Shown piece by piece: positions 44,595 to 53,843 of a stretch of DNA of 64,000 nt. This stretch comes from Scalindua sp964437425 (GTDB taxonomy: Bacteria; Planctomycetota; Brocadiia; Brocadiales; Scalinduaceae). The translations under genes were made by a program, and so were the position numbers. The notes beneath the pieces are model-generated. The model worked only from the letters and a program-made list of their open reading frames with translations. It was not told where the DNA came from and did no database searches. Numbering within the stretch: position 1 is the first letter of the stretch; each line of letters opens with the position of its first letter. The stretch spans positions 1 through 64,000 of the forward strand of contig CAYTGO010000002.1 in NCBI GenBank assembly GCA_964437425.1, written 5' to 3'.

Positions 44595-45461
44595 CTATAT
44601 GCGAGAGACCTTTTCTTCAATTAGTTTGTAACATAGTTTATATGCTTCGCTGGACTTATCAAGAGTATTATCTGCCTCACACAAATTCCTGGCATTCTCC
44701 TGAAGTTTATTTTTGTCATCTATTCCATTTATATTGGTAATCACAACTCTTCCCCTTGTACTAGAATATGCACCCACAAAATCATATATACCACCAACAA
44801 TTGCCAATTTTTTATCCTTTACCCTGTCCCCGTAAAACTCTAATGCCTTTTCTACCTGATAGTCCACATTCGTCTGACTCAGGTATGCAAGCTCCTTTTT
44901 TTGATCACCGATCTTCACTAACCGGGCAATCCCTCTCTCAATGGGAATAGTCAAGGGAAGCATTTCGCGTTGCACCTCGCGGCTGGCAGCAGAAAAATCC
45001 GACTTCTTCAGGATACTGATAATTTTTGATTCTTTCTTACCAGAGGCAAGTTGAATTCCACTATTTTTTTTCTGCTCACCAGAAGCAGGTTCAGCCGAGT
45101 GAGTCTCATCAGAATCATCCAGTTTCCTTACACTTGCCAGGCTGGCACCGGCAGCAAAATTTACTGCACCACAATTTGTGTGTCCCAGTATAAAAAATAT
45201 CTCTGTATTAAGTGCTGTTAAAGCATAAGCAAGACTACCCTTGTTCCTGGCAACCTGATTTCCTGCATTGCGGACCGTAAATACTTTATTAATGAGGTCC
45301 ATACCCAAAATTTCTCCTTGTATACGAGAGTCGGCACATGTGAGCATAGTTATAGGAGGATGTTGTTGGTCTTCATAAGCTGAAAAGTCCGTATCATCAC
45401 TCTTCTCTGAGAATTTCTCGTTATGGACTAACAGATCATAGAAAAAATGTCCAAGCTCCAT
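44595..45461 (-). CDS. Beta-class carbonic anhydrase with internal insertion
   Basis: 288 residues. Zinc site C42-A-D44-S-R and H94-TNC97 in GHTNCGAV, with VRNAGNQV between, are diagnostic of beta-carbonic anhydrases, which interconvert CO2 and bicarbonate. The protein is about 70 residues longer than the usual 200-220 because of a low-complexity, Ser/Glu/Lys-rich insertion at about residues 105-160. After it comes ERGIARLVKIGDQKKELAYLSQTNVDYQVEKALEFYGDRV and then a core helix. GGAGGGGAGTG precedes the ATG. It is cytoplasmic. In a bicarbonate-fixing autotroph it would supply CO2/HCO3- for carbon fixation, which is inference. Confidence 0.93.
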   Translation of the reverse strand: MELGHFFYDLLVHNEKFSEKSDDTDFSAYEDQQHPPITMLTCADSRIQGEILGMDLINKVFTVRNAGNQVARNKGSLAYALTALNTEIFFILGHTNCGAVNFAAGASLASVRKLDDSDETHSAEPASGEQKKNSGIQLASGKKESKIISILKKSDFSAASREVQREMLPLTIPIERGIARLVKIGDQKKELAYLSQTNVDYQVEKALEFYGDRVKDKKLAIVGGIYDFVGAYSSTRGRVVITNINGIDDKNKLQENARNLCEADNTLDKSSEAYKLCYKLIEEKVSRI

Positions 45462-45532
45462 CCTTCACTCCCCTCCTCATTAACTATTCGGTACAACTCA
45501 GTAATAATATCAGCACGATTTTCAAAAAAAGA

Positions 45533-46057
45533 CTACTGATCCTTGCGTTCCGGTAACAACTCCTCCAGGTCACGTATCTTCTTTTCCAAACGATCCTTTT
45601 CTCTTTCAAATTTCAATTTTGCATCTTTCATCACTTCTTTTAGCTTGCCCATCTGACCGTACTGATCTTTGCGTTTAGAAAACCCATCTGCCATACCTCT
45701 TATTTTTTTATACAAATAATCCTTTTCATCTATATTTTTTGACTTTGCAATTTCCAGATCCCTACGTACTTTAGTTAATTGTTTATCTTGTTCCCTGATT
45801 GTTAATGCGAACGCCTCAGCATCTTCCTTCTGTTTTGCAAAATCAGCAACGAGTCGATCCAGCTCGTCCACCGACCCAAAAGATTTCATTACTCTCTTAC
45901 GAATCTCCTCCTGAACTGTTCTCTCTCTGATGTAACCAGTCTCCTTAATATTATCATACTGCTTAATTTTCTTATATGCATAACCAATATTTAGTAATAA
46001 TAGTATAAAGATGATGGTTTTTGCATTTATAGATAAGCGAAACTCATTATTTCCCAT
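45533..46057 (-). CDS. Membrane-anchored coiled-coil protein
   Basis: 174 residues. One transmembrane helix near residues 13-27 (TIIFILLLLNIGYAY) and then a continuous charged helical region to the end, with heptad-like Leu/Ile spacing and many Lys, Glu and Arg (FAKQKEDAEAFALTIREQDKQLTKVRRDLEIA). I recognise no specific family. It follows the PAS sensor at 46108 by 50 bases on the same strand and has GAGAGGT before its ATG. The arrangement suggests an accessory membrane partner to that sensor. Confidence 0.65.
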   Translation of the reverse strand: MGNNEFRLSINAKTIIFILLLLNIGYAYKKIKQYDNIKETGYIRERTVQEEIRKRVMKSFGSVDELDRLVADFAKQKEDAEAFALTIREQDKQLTKVRRDLEIAKSKNIDEKDYLYKKIRGMADGFSKRKDQYGQMGKLKEVMKDAKLKFEREKDRLEKKIRDLEELLPERKDQ

Positions 46058-46107
46058 AATTCATTACCTCTCGTTCTGTCATATTCGTTTCATAAACTAT
46101 GGAATCA

Positions 46108-48018
46108 TTATTGGTCCGTCATGTCCCTGAATATGCCTTCAATCATAAGCGGCTTCCCAGATTCATCGCGTACAAGACTACAACTAACTTCGAAAATAAA
46201 TCGCTCTCCGTTCTTCTTTTTACAAAAAGCCGTATAATCCTTACATACGCCCTCTTTCTGCAATGTCTCAATTAGTTCATTCCTGTCTTGAGAGTTTACG
46301 TAAATATCCACTACGCGCGTGCCTATCACTTCTGTCGGAGAATTGTAGCCCAGTATCTCCGCCCCTGCCAGATTTATGTAAGTAAACGCACCATCCAAAC
46401 CCGGAACGCATTGGTACACTCCATCACTTATAGAGTTCAACAATGCTTTATGTTGCTTATCCGATGCCTGGAGTTCATCTTCAAGTAGCTTACGTTCAGT
46501 AATATCTCTGAAAACTCCAAAGATTAGAGTCGGCTTACCATCATCGTCTCTTACCATATTAGAAGTACGTTCCATGTAAAATTGTTCACCATTACTCTTT
46601 TTACAATGTGAAAGAAAACCCTTCCATACACCATCCTTCTCAAGCTTTTCAACCAGCCTTTTGCGGTCTTCAAGATCGATGTATATAGTCTCTACTTTTA
46701 CTCCAAGTACCTCTTCCGGTGAATTGTATCCGAGAATTTCAGCTCCGGCTTGATTAATCCATGTAAAAACCCCATTAACACCAGGCTCACATTCATATAT
46801 ACCCTCCATCAATGAATGAATTCTTCGCTTATATCGTTTCTGAGAAGCGGAGAGCTCCTTCGTCTTTGTATCCAGCGAGCTAACCATTGTATTGAAGGTA
46901 TCCGCCAAATCACCAATCTCATCTTTCTGTTTAATGTCAATCCGCTGGGAAAGGTCCTCACCAGATGCCATCTTCTCGGCAACTGCTCGCAGACGAAGAA
47001 TAGGATTTGCTACCTTCCTTCCCATAATATATGCCGCAAGCACTACAGGGAATGCAATAACAAATAGAACCGCATTTACGATGAAATGTAGATTGTGTGC
47101 CAAGCCGTACCCTTCGTCCATGTCTATTTCCGTAATAATTCCCCACCTAAATTCAGGCAACCAGTGCCATACCCCCAGAACCGTTATACCGGAATAGTCT
47201 GAATAACCGCTTGCACTGAAACCGTTATTCCCTGAAATGCATTTCGCAACCCCATAAGTTAATTCCCCTGTGTCCGGATCCACCACTTTCAGTTCCAATG
47301 CGCATCTTTTTTTAACTAATCCATTCTCTTTCAAACGATCAGTAAACCTGGACTCTGATATCATATAGCCTTCCTCATTCACAAGGTATGATTCCCCCGT
47401 TTTCCCAAACTTCAGGCTATTCATTATATTGCTCAAGGTACCCGCATGTACCCTCAATACAACAACGCCAATTATATCGTCTTCCTTATTTTTTAAAGGA
47501 GTTGAAACGAACATGGTCGGTACACCAATCTCCTTTTCATCAAACTCGTTTACAAGTGGAACCTCAGATGGCATGATACTCGTTGCAAGTGTTTTACCCT
47601 GTAAAGCATTCTTTATATACTCTTTACTCGACAAATCCCTTCCAACATTCTCACTGATCGTTGCTATAGTTACCACCCCTTTATCATTGCATACAAAAGC
47701 ACCCATGTAACCATACTCAACCACAATCAACTCTAAATATCTAAGTTCTTCTGAATACTCTGTGTCCCTCATCGTAAGATTCACGCTATTAGCTAAATAC
47801 GGATTATCTGCAACAACCAGGACGTCTGTCATTCTCTCACGCATCCAGTTAGATACCAGTACTGCCTGCTTATGCCCGGCACTGCTCAAGTGGCGAATTT
47901 GCAACTTTTCAACATCAGCTTCCACTTTGGGAAAAGCAACTATCTTTAAGATAACAAATGGCAGTAACGTAAACACCATTAACAGTACGATGATTTTATT
48001 TTGAATCGAAATATACAT
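46108..48018 (-). CDS. dCache-HAMP-PAS-PAS membrane sensor without output domain
   Basis: About 636 residues from ATG 48018, which follows ACGGAGAAAATA; an upstream in-frame start is less likely. N-terminal transmembrane helix, a periplasmic dCache-type sensing domain (to about residue 300), a second helix, a HAMP domain (LRAVAEKMASGEDLSQRIDIKQKDEIGDLADTFN) and then two PAS domains that share the same text (NLAGAEILGYNSP, IFGVFRDITERK). The reading frame stops right after the second PAS motif FRDMTDQ, with no kinase, GGDEF or methyl-accepting domain. It is a normal stop, not a frameshift I can see. Possibly it signals through a partner protein. Confidence 0.85.
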   Translation of the reverse strand: MYISIQNKIIVLLMVFTLLPFVILKIVAFPKVEADVEKLQIRHLSSAGHKQAVLVSNWMRERMTDVLVVADNPYLANSVNLTMRDTEYSEELRYLELIVVEYGYMGAFVCNDKGVVTIATISENVGRDLSSKEYIKNALQGKTLATSIMPSEVPLVNEFDEKEIGVPTMFVSTPLKNKEDDIIGVVVLRVHAGTLSNIMNSLKFGKTGESYLVNEEGYMISESRFTDRLKENGLVKKRCALELKVVDPDTGELTYGVAKCISGNNGFSASGYSDYSGITVLGVWHWLPEFRWGIITEIDMDEGYGLAHNLHFIVNAVLFVIAFPVVLAAYIMGRKVANPILRLRAVAEKMASGEDLSQRIDIKQKDEIGDLADTFNTMVSSLDTKTKELSASQKRYKRRIHSLMEGIYECEPGVNGVFTWINQAGAEILGYNSPEEVLGVKVETIYIDLEDRKRLVEKLEKDGVWKGFLSHCKKSNGEQFYMERTSNMVRDDDGKPTLIFGVFRDITERKLLEDELQASDKQHKALLNSISDGVYQCVPGLDGAFTYINLAGAEILGYNSPTEVIGTRVVDIYVNSQDRNELIETLQKEGVCKDYTAFCKKKNGERFIFEVSCSLVRDESGKPLMIEGIFRDMTDQ

Positions 48019-48499
48019 TATTTTCTCCGTAATATAAGCAAATTGCAATTACCGATATTCATCTTCTACGTATTTGATAATCTTTCAATATTCAGGCATA
48101 AACTGCTCATAAATATAACACTAAATTGCAAACAAATCAATAGAACGAAAAATGTAACACTTTTATGCTCTCTCTCCTGCAATCTTCTCCGTCCACGATC
48201 AAATTATAGAAGATAGTATGAATATGAAACATTCTGGAATTTCATGACTGACGCTAGAACCTGTTTGTTACAACAACCTGGAACAATTATTAATCCTTCG
48301 GAACAGAATCCACTTACCCTATCAGCAGTCTTGATTATATCAGATTGATACTGCCTTCTGTCTGATTTTTGTACATCTGTAATATTTTATATTATGAAGT
48401 TATACGCTATCCTTATTGGATACATATAGTTACATATATTGGCATATACGTTGCTTGTTTATAGTTAAAACTAGAACATTTAACTTGAATTATCTACTA
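48019..48499. other. Intergenic region, no gene seen
   Basis: About 480 AT-rich bases upstream of the sensor gene. Frequent stops in all frames and no convincing hairpin or RNA gene. Confidence 0.4.
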
Positions 48500-48787
48500 A
48501 TGAAAAAAGAATATCGTCATCATTGTTACGGGAACAAGAAAATTTCCAGTGAAAGTAGGTGTTCAGATGGTAATTGCAAATGGTTAATACCTTGCAAAAT
48601 CTTATGTAATTATAAGATCGATATGTTTGAATATTCTTTAGTAAATTTATTAATTAAGATTTTACCACGTACTGAAATAGTACAAATATTAATGAAGAAT
48701 TACAGTATATCGCATCATGCGGCAAAAATGGCTACAAAGAGATGGAGATATATAATTGAAAACAGAAAATCTTTTGCGAGTGTTTGA
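48500..48787 (+). CDS. Possible small Cys-rich protein
   Basis: A 95-residue frame from ATG 48500. The N-terminal third has five Cys (HHCYGNKK, SRCSDGNCKWLIPCKILC) and the rest is basic and helical (LLIKILPRTEIVQILMKNYSISHHAAKMATKRWRYI), perhaps a small DNA-binding shape. I recognise no family. No ribosome binding site and isolated position make it uncertain. Confidence 0.35.
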   Translation: MKKEYRHHCYGNKKISSESRCSDGNCKWLIPCKILCNYKIDMFEYSLVNLLIKILPRTEIVQILMKNYSISHHAAKMATKRWRYIIENRKSFASV

Positions 48788-48942
48788 AGTTGATGCTCTA
48801 TGTTCTGTGTATCTTTGGCAAGTGCTTACGAGGCGAATTTAATTTTGTCAGCAAAACAGATTTGAGTGAGATTGCCCTGAGGAATTAAATAACACTGGCA
48901 ATCCCTTCTCTTTCACTACCATCCGGCTTCTTAAGGTTTTAT

Positions 48943-50271
48943 CTACCGCAGTCCAATTGTCACTAACCACCAGGTAATAATGCTCGCTATATAACCCAGT
49001 GCTATAATTGGTGTCCATTTCAGGTGGGTCATAAAAGTATAATTGTCCCTGTTAATACCCATCACCGCTACACCTGCCGCTGAGCCTACTGACAACAGGC
49101 TGCCACCAACACCACAAGTTAATGTTACAAGGAGCCACTGATCCAATCCCATATCCAGACCCATATTTAACACGGCGTACATGATGGGAATATTATCAAC
49201 AATAGCAGAAAAAACACCTATAGACGTGTTAGCTGTAGTAAATCCCGTCGCATCATAAAACCCTCCTCCTACAACGCTGAGGAATCCTATGTACTGCAGT
49301 GCTCCCACAGCAGTTAAAACACCAAAGAAGAAAAGCAAGGTGTCAAACTCCACCTGTTCCACCTGTTTGAAAAAATCCAGGCGATCAACTTTACGCCGGT
49401 CTTCTGCTAAACCTAATTTTTTCAGATAATTCTTCACCCCCCACTGCTTCATGTAGAAGGAGGTAAACATGACATAACCCAGCCCGCACATCATACCCAT
49501 AAAAGGAGGAAGGTGTAGAAACTGATGAAAGCATACTCCGGTGGCTATGGTCAGAATGAAGCAAACCATTGTTCTTTTCGCTCCGGGCTTCATAGCCATT
49601 ACCTCTTTTTTTGTCTCCGGTTTTCCCTTCGGAATAAACAAGCTCATGATAAATGCAGGGATAATCCAGTTAACTATGGAAGGAAGAACCAGATAAATGA
49701 ATTCAGCGGTATGCACTTTTCCGGCAGTCCATACCATCAGTGTGGTAATATCTCCAAAAGGACTCCAGGCGCCTCCGGCATTTGCAGCAACAACAATGTT
49801 GACGAAAGCCGGTATTATGAACTTCCTGTTACCGTCACTTACCGCAAACGCGACCGTTGACATGAGCAGTGCACTGGTTAAATTATCTGCAAGAGGGGAT
49901 AGTAGGAATGTCAAGATCCCTGTTGCCCAGAAAAGTGATCTGAACCCCATACCCTTAGATAATAACCATGCACGCAAGGCCTGAAATACATTTAAAGACG
50001 TGAGAGTGTTAATATATGTCATCGCAACAAGCAGGAAGAAGAAGAGACCGCCTATCTCCGCAATAAGATGCTCAACAAATTCGTGTGCACCTCCATGTCC
50101 TCCCCCATGTTTCATTTCATAAACACCGATAAGCATCCACATAAGGCAACCTACCAGTACGATAGGTTTCGATTTCTTTAAATGAATCTTCTCCTCAAAG
50201 ATGATGAGGATATACGCTATTGTAAACATAATTAGCGTTGTATATCCAACCCATGTATTAAGCATATTCAT
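48943..50271 (-). CDS. nhaD: NhaD-type sodium/proton antiporter
   Basis: 442 residues with about 12 helices. The segments ILTFLLSPLADNLTSALLM, FVNIVVAANAGGAWSPFGDITTLMVW and FSAIVDNIPIMYAVLNMG are characteristic of the NhaD group. An unusual His/Gly-rich loop (KHGGGHGGAHEFVEH) lies between the second and third helices. NhaD antiporters export Na+ in exchange for H+, which suits a marine or alkaline setting. A 14-base direct repeat flanks the gene (48880-48893 and 50292-50305). Start ATG 50271. Confidence 0.93.
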   Translation of the reverse strand: MNMLNTWVGYTTLIMFTIAYILIIFEEKIHLKKSKPIVLVGCLMWMLIGVYEMKHGGGHGGAHEFVEHLIAEIGGLFFFLLVAMTYINTLTSLNVFQALRAWLLSKGMGFRSLFWATGILTFLLSPLADNLTSALLMSTVAFAVSDGNRKFIIPAFVNIVVAANAGGAWSPFGDITTLMVWTAGKVHTAEFIYLVLPSIVNWIIPAFIMSLFIPKGKPETKKEVMAMKPGAKRTMVCFILTIATGVCFHQFLHLPPFMGMMCGLGYVMFTSFYMKQWGVKNYLKKLGLAEDRRKVDRLDFFKQVEQVEFDTLLFFFGVLTAVGALQYIGFLSVVGGGFYDATGFTTANTSIGVFSAIVDNIPIMYAVLNMGLDMGLDQWLLVTLTCGVGGSLLSVGSAAGVAVMGINRDNYTFMTHLKWTPIIALGYIASIITWWLVTIGLR

Positions 50272-50605
50272 TCAGTTAATCATCCTTCCTCAGGAATTAA
50301 ATAACTCACTCAGGCCTCAAGGTTTATATGTCCTAAATTGCACTCTTCTAGATTATCGGCATATAATAGCTTATATTTAAAGATTGTGGTAAAAAAATAT
50401 ACAACTGAATGTATTGTTTTCTAAACGAACCTACTGTTCTTTGCATAGTTTCAATTGAACATGTTATCATTCATCTTCTGTATTTCATAGCACCAGACGT
50501 TAATGTGTCAATAACCACTTCAATAAAACCCTTGCCTTAATCACACATATGAATATAATCCACACCTCATAATAATTAACATAATATACAAAGGAGATAA
50601 AATAA
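50272..50605. other. Divergent intergenic region between nhaD and a small ORF
   Basis: About 330 bases. Includes one copy of the 14-base direct repeat close to nhaD. No gene, RNA or strong hairpin seen. Confidence 0.4.
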
Positions 50606-50875
50606 ATGAATATATACAAGCTGTCACCAAGGGACCCGAATTCCACTGTTTGGGGAGGGAGCAGTTTCAAGGGGTCATTAATTGTACGTGCAAAAGAGAC
50701 TGATAATGCTTTAAGAATGGCAAGGTTAAAGTACAGGACAACGCAAGCGCATCAGATAGAATCTCAGGAAACAGCTTATGGTCCCTGGACAGGTGCTAAC
50801 ACCGATTTCGACTACGTGACCGATGATAAATATTCCACTGATGGTGATGAAGAGATATTAGAGGAAATTGCTTAA
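50606..50875 (+). CDS. Small acidic protein of unknown function
   Basis: 89 residues starting at ATG 50606 with AAAGGAGAT at a good distance, the best ribosome binding site around. The C terminus is strongly acidic (TDDKYSTDGDEEILEEI). The N-terminal half has YKLSPRDPNSTVWGGSSFKGSLIVRAKETDNALRMARL, an alternating pattern that looks like a beta-alpha fold. I know of similar short hypothetical proteins but cannot name a function. Convergent with tRNA-Ala. Confidence 0.65.
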   Translation: MNIYKLSPRDPNSTVWGGSSFKGSLIVRAKETDNALRMARLKYRTTQAHQIESQETAYGPWTGANTDFDYVTDDKYSTDGDEEILEEIA

Positions 50876-50949
50876 TAAATAAGTGAGCTAAAGAGTAAAG
50901 TGAGCTTAGTTTAAAAGAAACTCGAAACGTGTAACTTGCCTTATGGATA

Positions 50950-51025
50950 TGGTGGAGGATAGGGGATTCGAACCCCTGACCTTTTGCATGCCATGCAAAC
51001 GCTCTCCCAACTGAGCTAATCCCCC
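50950..51025 (-). tRNA. tRNA-Ala (anticodon GGC)
   Basis: 76 bases on the minus strand, 3' CCA encoded in the DNA. Acceptor stem GGGGGAT pairs with ATCCTCC (one G-U); D-arm TAGCTC...GAGC; anticodon arm TTTGC-ATGGCAT-GCAAA with anticodon GGC; T-arm AGGGG-TTCGAAT-CCCCT. The anticodon reads GCC and GCU alanine codons. It stands alone, with no other tRNA or rRNA in the window. Confidence 0.95.
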
Positions 51026-51207
51026 ACGTTATGTACGTAAGCTTTGTATTTACCATTGTTTATAGGAGTGTTTTTATCATATTCACCCCTTATAATCAAC
51101 AACTTTCCACAGCCGAATTCTTACCAGAATTACATAATTCTATTAAATTTAATCCTGAGATTAGATGAGGCAAAAGGCTTTTAGATGTAATTTAGTAGTA
51201 CAACCTG

Positions 51208-53160
51208 TCAAGGTGTGGTTTTGGAACTTTCTACAGCACCCGATGATTCTTTTAAAAGTGTCTCTTTCACAATAGTAGATAGTTTTTTATATTTTATGGG
51301 TTTACTGATTATAAAATCCACACCCATATCATCTTTATTTAAGGAGTCAAGCATGTCTGCCCATCCGGTAATCAATCCAATTTTTGGTTTCTTATCAAGT
51401 GACTCTACAACCTTTATTACGTCCCAACCGGAGACTTGAGGCATACCCAGGTCGCAGATAACCAGATCATAACACTCTTTTCCTAACAGTTTGATGGCCT
51501 CATCACCACTTCCGACGCTATCAACATTGTAGCCCTGTCTGGATAAAAATGCATAAAGCAAATCACTTATTTCCTTCACATCGTCCACAACCAGTATACG
51601 ATAGTTATTCGCTTGTATATCAATTACCGGCTCAACAGATGTTTGAGGTAATACAGTTTCAGTAGCGACAGGCAACTCTATTGTAAATGCAGTTCCCTTG
51701 CCAACCTGACTTATCAAGTCTATCTTACCACCATGCTTCCCTATAATACCGTATGAAACGCTCATACCCAATCCGCTGCCTTCTACACCCTTGGTAGTAT
51801 AAAACGGATCAAATATTTTCGACTGGACCTCTTTAGACATTCCGCAACCGTTGTCGGCCATACTCATAAAGACAGTATTATTATTCTCCCACGTTCGAAA
51901 GGTAATACGCCCCCCTTCCGGCATTGCATCAATGGCATTGTTTATCATATTTATAATAATTTCTCTCAATTCCGAAGGATTCCCCAGGATATCTTGTACC
52001 GGCGCCAAGCCTTCAGTATTTATATCGTATGTTGCACCACCGGCCTGGGCCACATCCTTCCATTTAGGTTTTGAAAAATTAATTGACTCCTCGATAATTT
52101 CAACCATATTTACAGAAACATGTTTTGCCGTGCTCTTTTCCATCCTGGTAAATTCACTCAATCTGCGCACTGTTTCTGAACCGTCATCCACAGCCCTGTT
52201 GATAGCACGAAATCCACTCAACAACTCTTCATCGCCATTACAGTTACCTTCCAACAACTGCGTATAACCGTTGATTATTGCAAGCACATTATTGAAGTCA
52301 TGGGCAATTCCTGCCGCCATTACTCCCATGGCTCTTAATTTTTCAGACTGTATCAATATTTTTTCCATTCTCTTGCGAGAAGATATATTTATCATCATCC
52401 CCGATATAATATTATTATCAAGAGTTGCTGTCAGGATAATGTCAACTCCACTGCCATCCTTTTTTACACATTCGCATTCAAACTCATCGACTCCACCCGA
52501 CGCATTAAGTCTATTTAGTAATTCATCTCTGTCCTTTTTGTTTTTATATATCTGCAGAATGCTACCAAGCATCATCTCCTCAGGTGACAAATAGCCAAAC
52601 ATATTTGACAGCGCATGGTTTGCGTATAGAATATCCCCGTCCAAATTTGACTTGTATACTCCAACAAGAGCATTGTCCACAATAGATCTGTATTTTTTTT
52701 CTGAAACCTCCAGTGCTTTTTTTGCCAGGACTAATTCCTTTTCACTTGCCAACTCTTTAAAGACCCACTTGATTACAGACGGCAAAAGCTCAAAAAACTG
52801 TCCCTGTTTTACAATATAATCTCTGGCACCGGCCTTCATCATCTCTACCGCCACTCTCTCATCTCCGTGCCCCGTCATTACAATGAACTGAAAATCTATC
52901 TTTCGCCCTTTAAGGTCTTCAACTATCTGAGTCGCTGTCATATCCGGTAGTCTGTAATCCAATAGAGTAATCATAGGCGAATTGTTAACAACAAAATCGA
53001 TTGCCTCTGCCCCACTATGGACGTTCTGAACATTGGCACTGAGATTCTTCAGGCTCTTCTTTATCAGGTGAGACAGGCCTTCATCATCCTCTACAATAAG
53101 AATTGTAGCGGATTCGCTTAATTCATTATTTTCGCTAGTGATTTGATCTTCTTTTGCCAT
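51208..53160 (-). CDS. Hybrid two-component protein: REC-PAS-histidine kinase-REC
   Basis: 650 residues. N-terminal receiver (VEDDEGLSHLIKKSL, with MITLLDYRLPDM containing the phospho-Asp and a downstream Lys), a PAS domain (VDNALVGVYKSNLDGDILYANHALSNMFGYLS), a HisKA-HATPase kinase (MAAGIAHDFNNVLAIINGYTQLL with the phospho-His, then N-box INNAIDAMP and G-box GCGMSKEVQSKIFDPFYTTKGVEGSGLGMSVS), and a C-terminal receiver (ILVVDDVKEISDLL, DLVICDLGMPQV). No membrane segment, so it is cytosolic. It is the last gene of the minus-strand signalling island, following the response regulator at 53171. Confidence 0.94.
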   Translation of the reverse strand: MAKEDQITSENNELSESATILIVEDDEGLSHLIKKSLKNLSANVQNVHSGAEAIDFVVNNSPMITLLDYRLPDMTATQIVEDLKGRKIDFQFIVMTGHGDERVAVEMMKAGARDYIVKQGQFFELLPSVIKWVFKELASEKELVLAKKALEVSEKKYRSIVDNALVGVYKSNLDGDILYANHALSNMFGYLSPEEMMLGSILQIYKNKKDRDELLNRLNASGGVDEFECECVKKDGSGVDIILTATLDNNIISGMMINISSRKRMEKILIQSEKLRAMGVMAAGIAHDFNNVLAIINGYTQLLEGNCNGDEELLSGFRAINRAVDDGSETVRRLSEFTRMEKSTAKHVSVNMVEIIEESINFSKPKWKDVAQAGGATYDINTEGLAPVQDILGNPSELREIIINMINNAIDAMPEGGRITFRTWENNNTVFMSMADNGCGMSKEVQSKIFDPFYTTKGVEGSGLGMSVSYGIIGKHGGKIDLISQVGKGTAFTIELPVATETVLPQTSVEPVIDIQANNYRILVVDDVKEISDLLYAFLSRQGYNVDSVGSGDEAIKLLGKECYDLVICDLGMPQVSGWDVIKVVESLDKKPKIGLITGWADMLDSLNKDDMGVDFIISKPIKYKKLSTIVKETLLKESSGAVESSKTTP

Positions 53161-53170
53161 TCAACTATCC

Positions 53171-53659
53171 TTACCCTTTTTTCTCTGCCCCATTTATTTT
53201 AGGTAATTTTATCACAGTCAGGAAGAGTCCCAGCTTCTTAATAGCATCAACAAAATGTTCATACTCTACCGGCTTGGTAACGTAAATACTGCAACCCAGT
53301 TCGTGACAGTGATTAATTTCCTTCGGATCATCTGTGGTAGTAACCATGATCACAGGCATTTTAGACAGTGCAAGATCCTCCTTGATCTGACGTAGAACTT
53401 CAACCCCATCTACCTTAGGCATTCGTATGTCCAGCAGCAGAAGGTAGGATTTACCTTTTACACGGTGTGGACCATCACCCTTCATGAAGAAGTAGTCCAG
53501 TACTTCCTGCCCATCCTTTAAATGAATAATGTGATTCCTAAAACCTGCACGCTTTAGATTCTTCTTAATAAGAGCAGCATGCCCTTCATCATCTTCTGCA
53601 ATTATTAATTCTACTTCTTGTTGATAATCTTTTCTTCTTTCTTCTATTATTTCTGCCAT
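53171..53659 (-). CDS. Single-domain response regulator (Rcp1-like)
   Basis: 162 residues. Receiver fold with DD in ELIIAEDDEG, phospho-Asp in LLLDIRMPKVDG, Thr in MVTTTDD and Lys in VTKPVEY. The segment DYFFMKGDGPHRVKGKSYLLLLDIRMP is typical of Rcp1-like regulators, which usually pair with bacteriophytochrome-type kinases. The kinase at 53844 upstream has the related HisKA sequence VASHDLRSPLLNIQGF, supporting a cognate pair. AAAAGGAG precedes the ATG. Confidence 0.93.
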   Translation of the reverse strand: MAEIIEERRKDYQQEVELIIAEDDEGHAALIKKNLKRAGFRNHIIHLKDGQEVLDYFFMKGDGPHRVKGKSYLLLLDIRMPKVDGVEVLRQIKEDLALSKMPVIMVTTTDDPKEINHCHELGCSIYVTKPVEYEHFVDAIKKLGLFLTVIKLPKINGAEKKG

Positions 53660-53843
53660 CCGATACTCCTTTTACTCATAAAAAAAATAATATGTTATAT
53701 AAACGTAGTTGTCTCACTTTAATCTGTTCTTCTTTTACTATACAATGCTGAAATAAATGTTCAATAAAAATAACATTTCACACCAAATAATGCTTTTTTG
53801 TTGAAAAAATGTTGTAAAACGTTAAAATAATAAATCCTTCATC

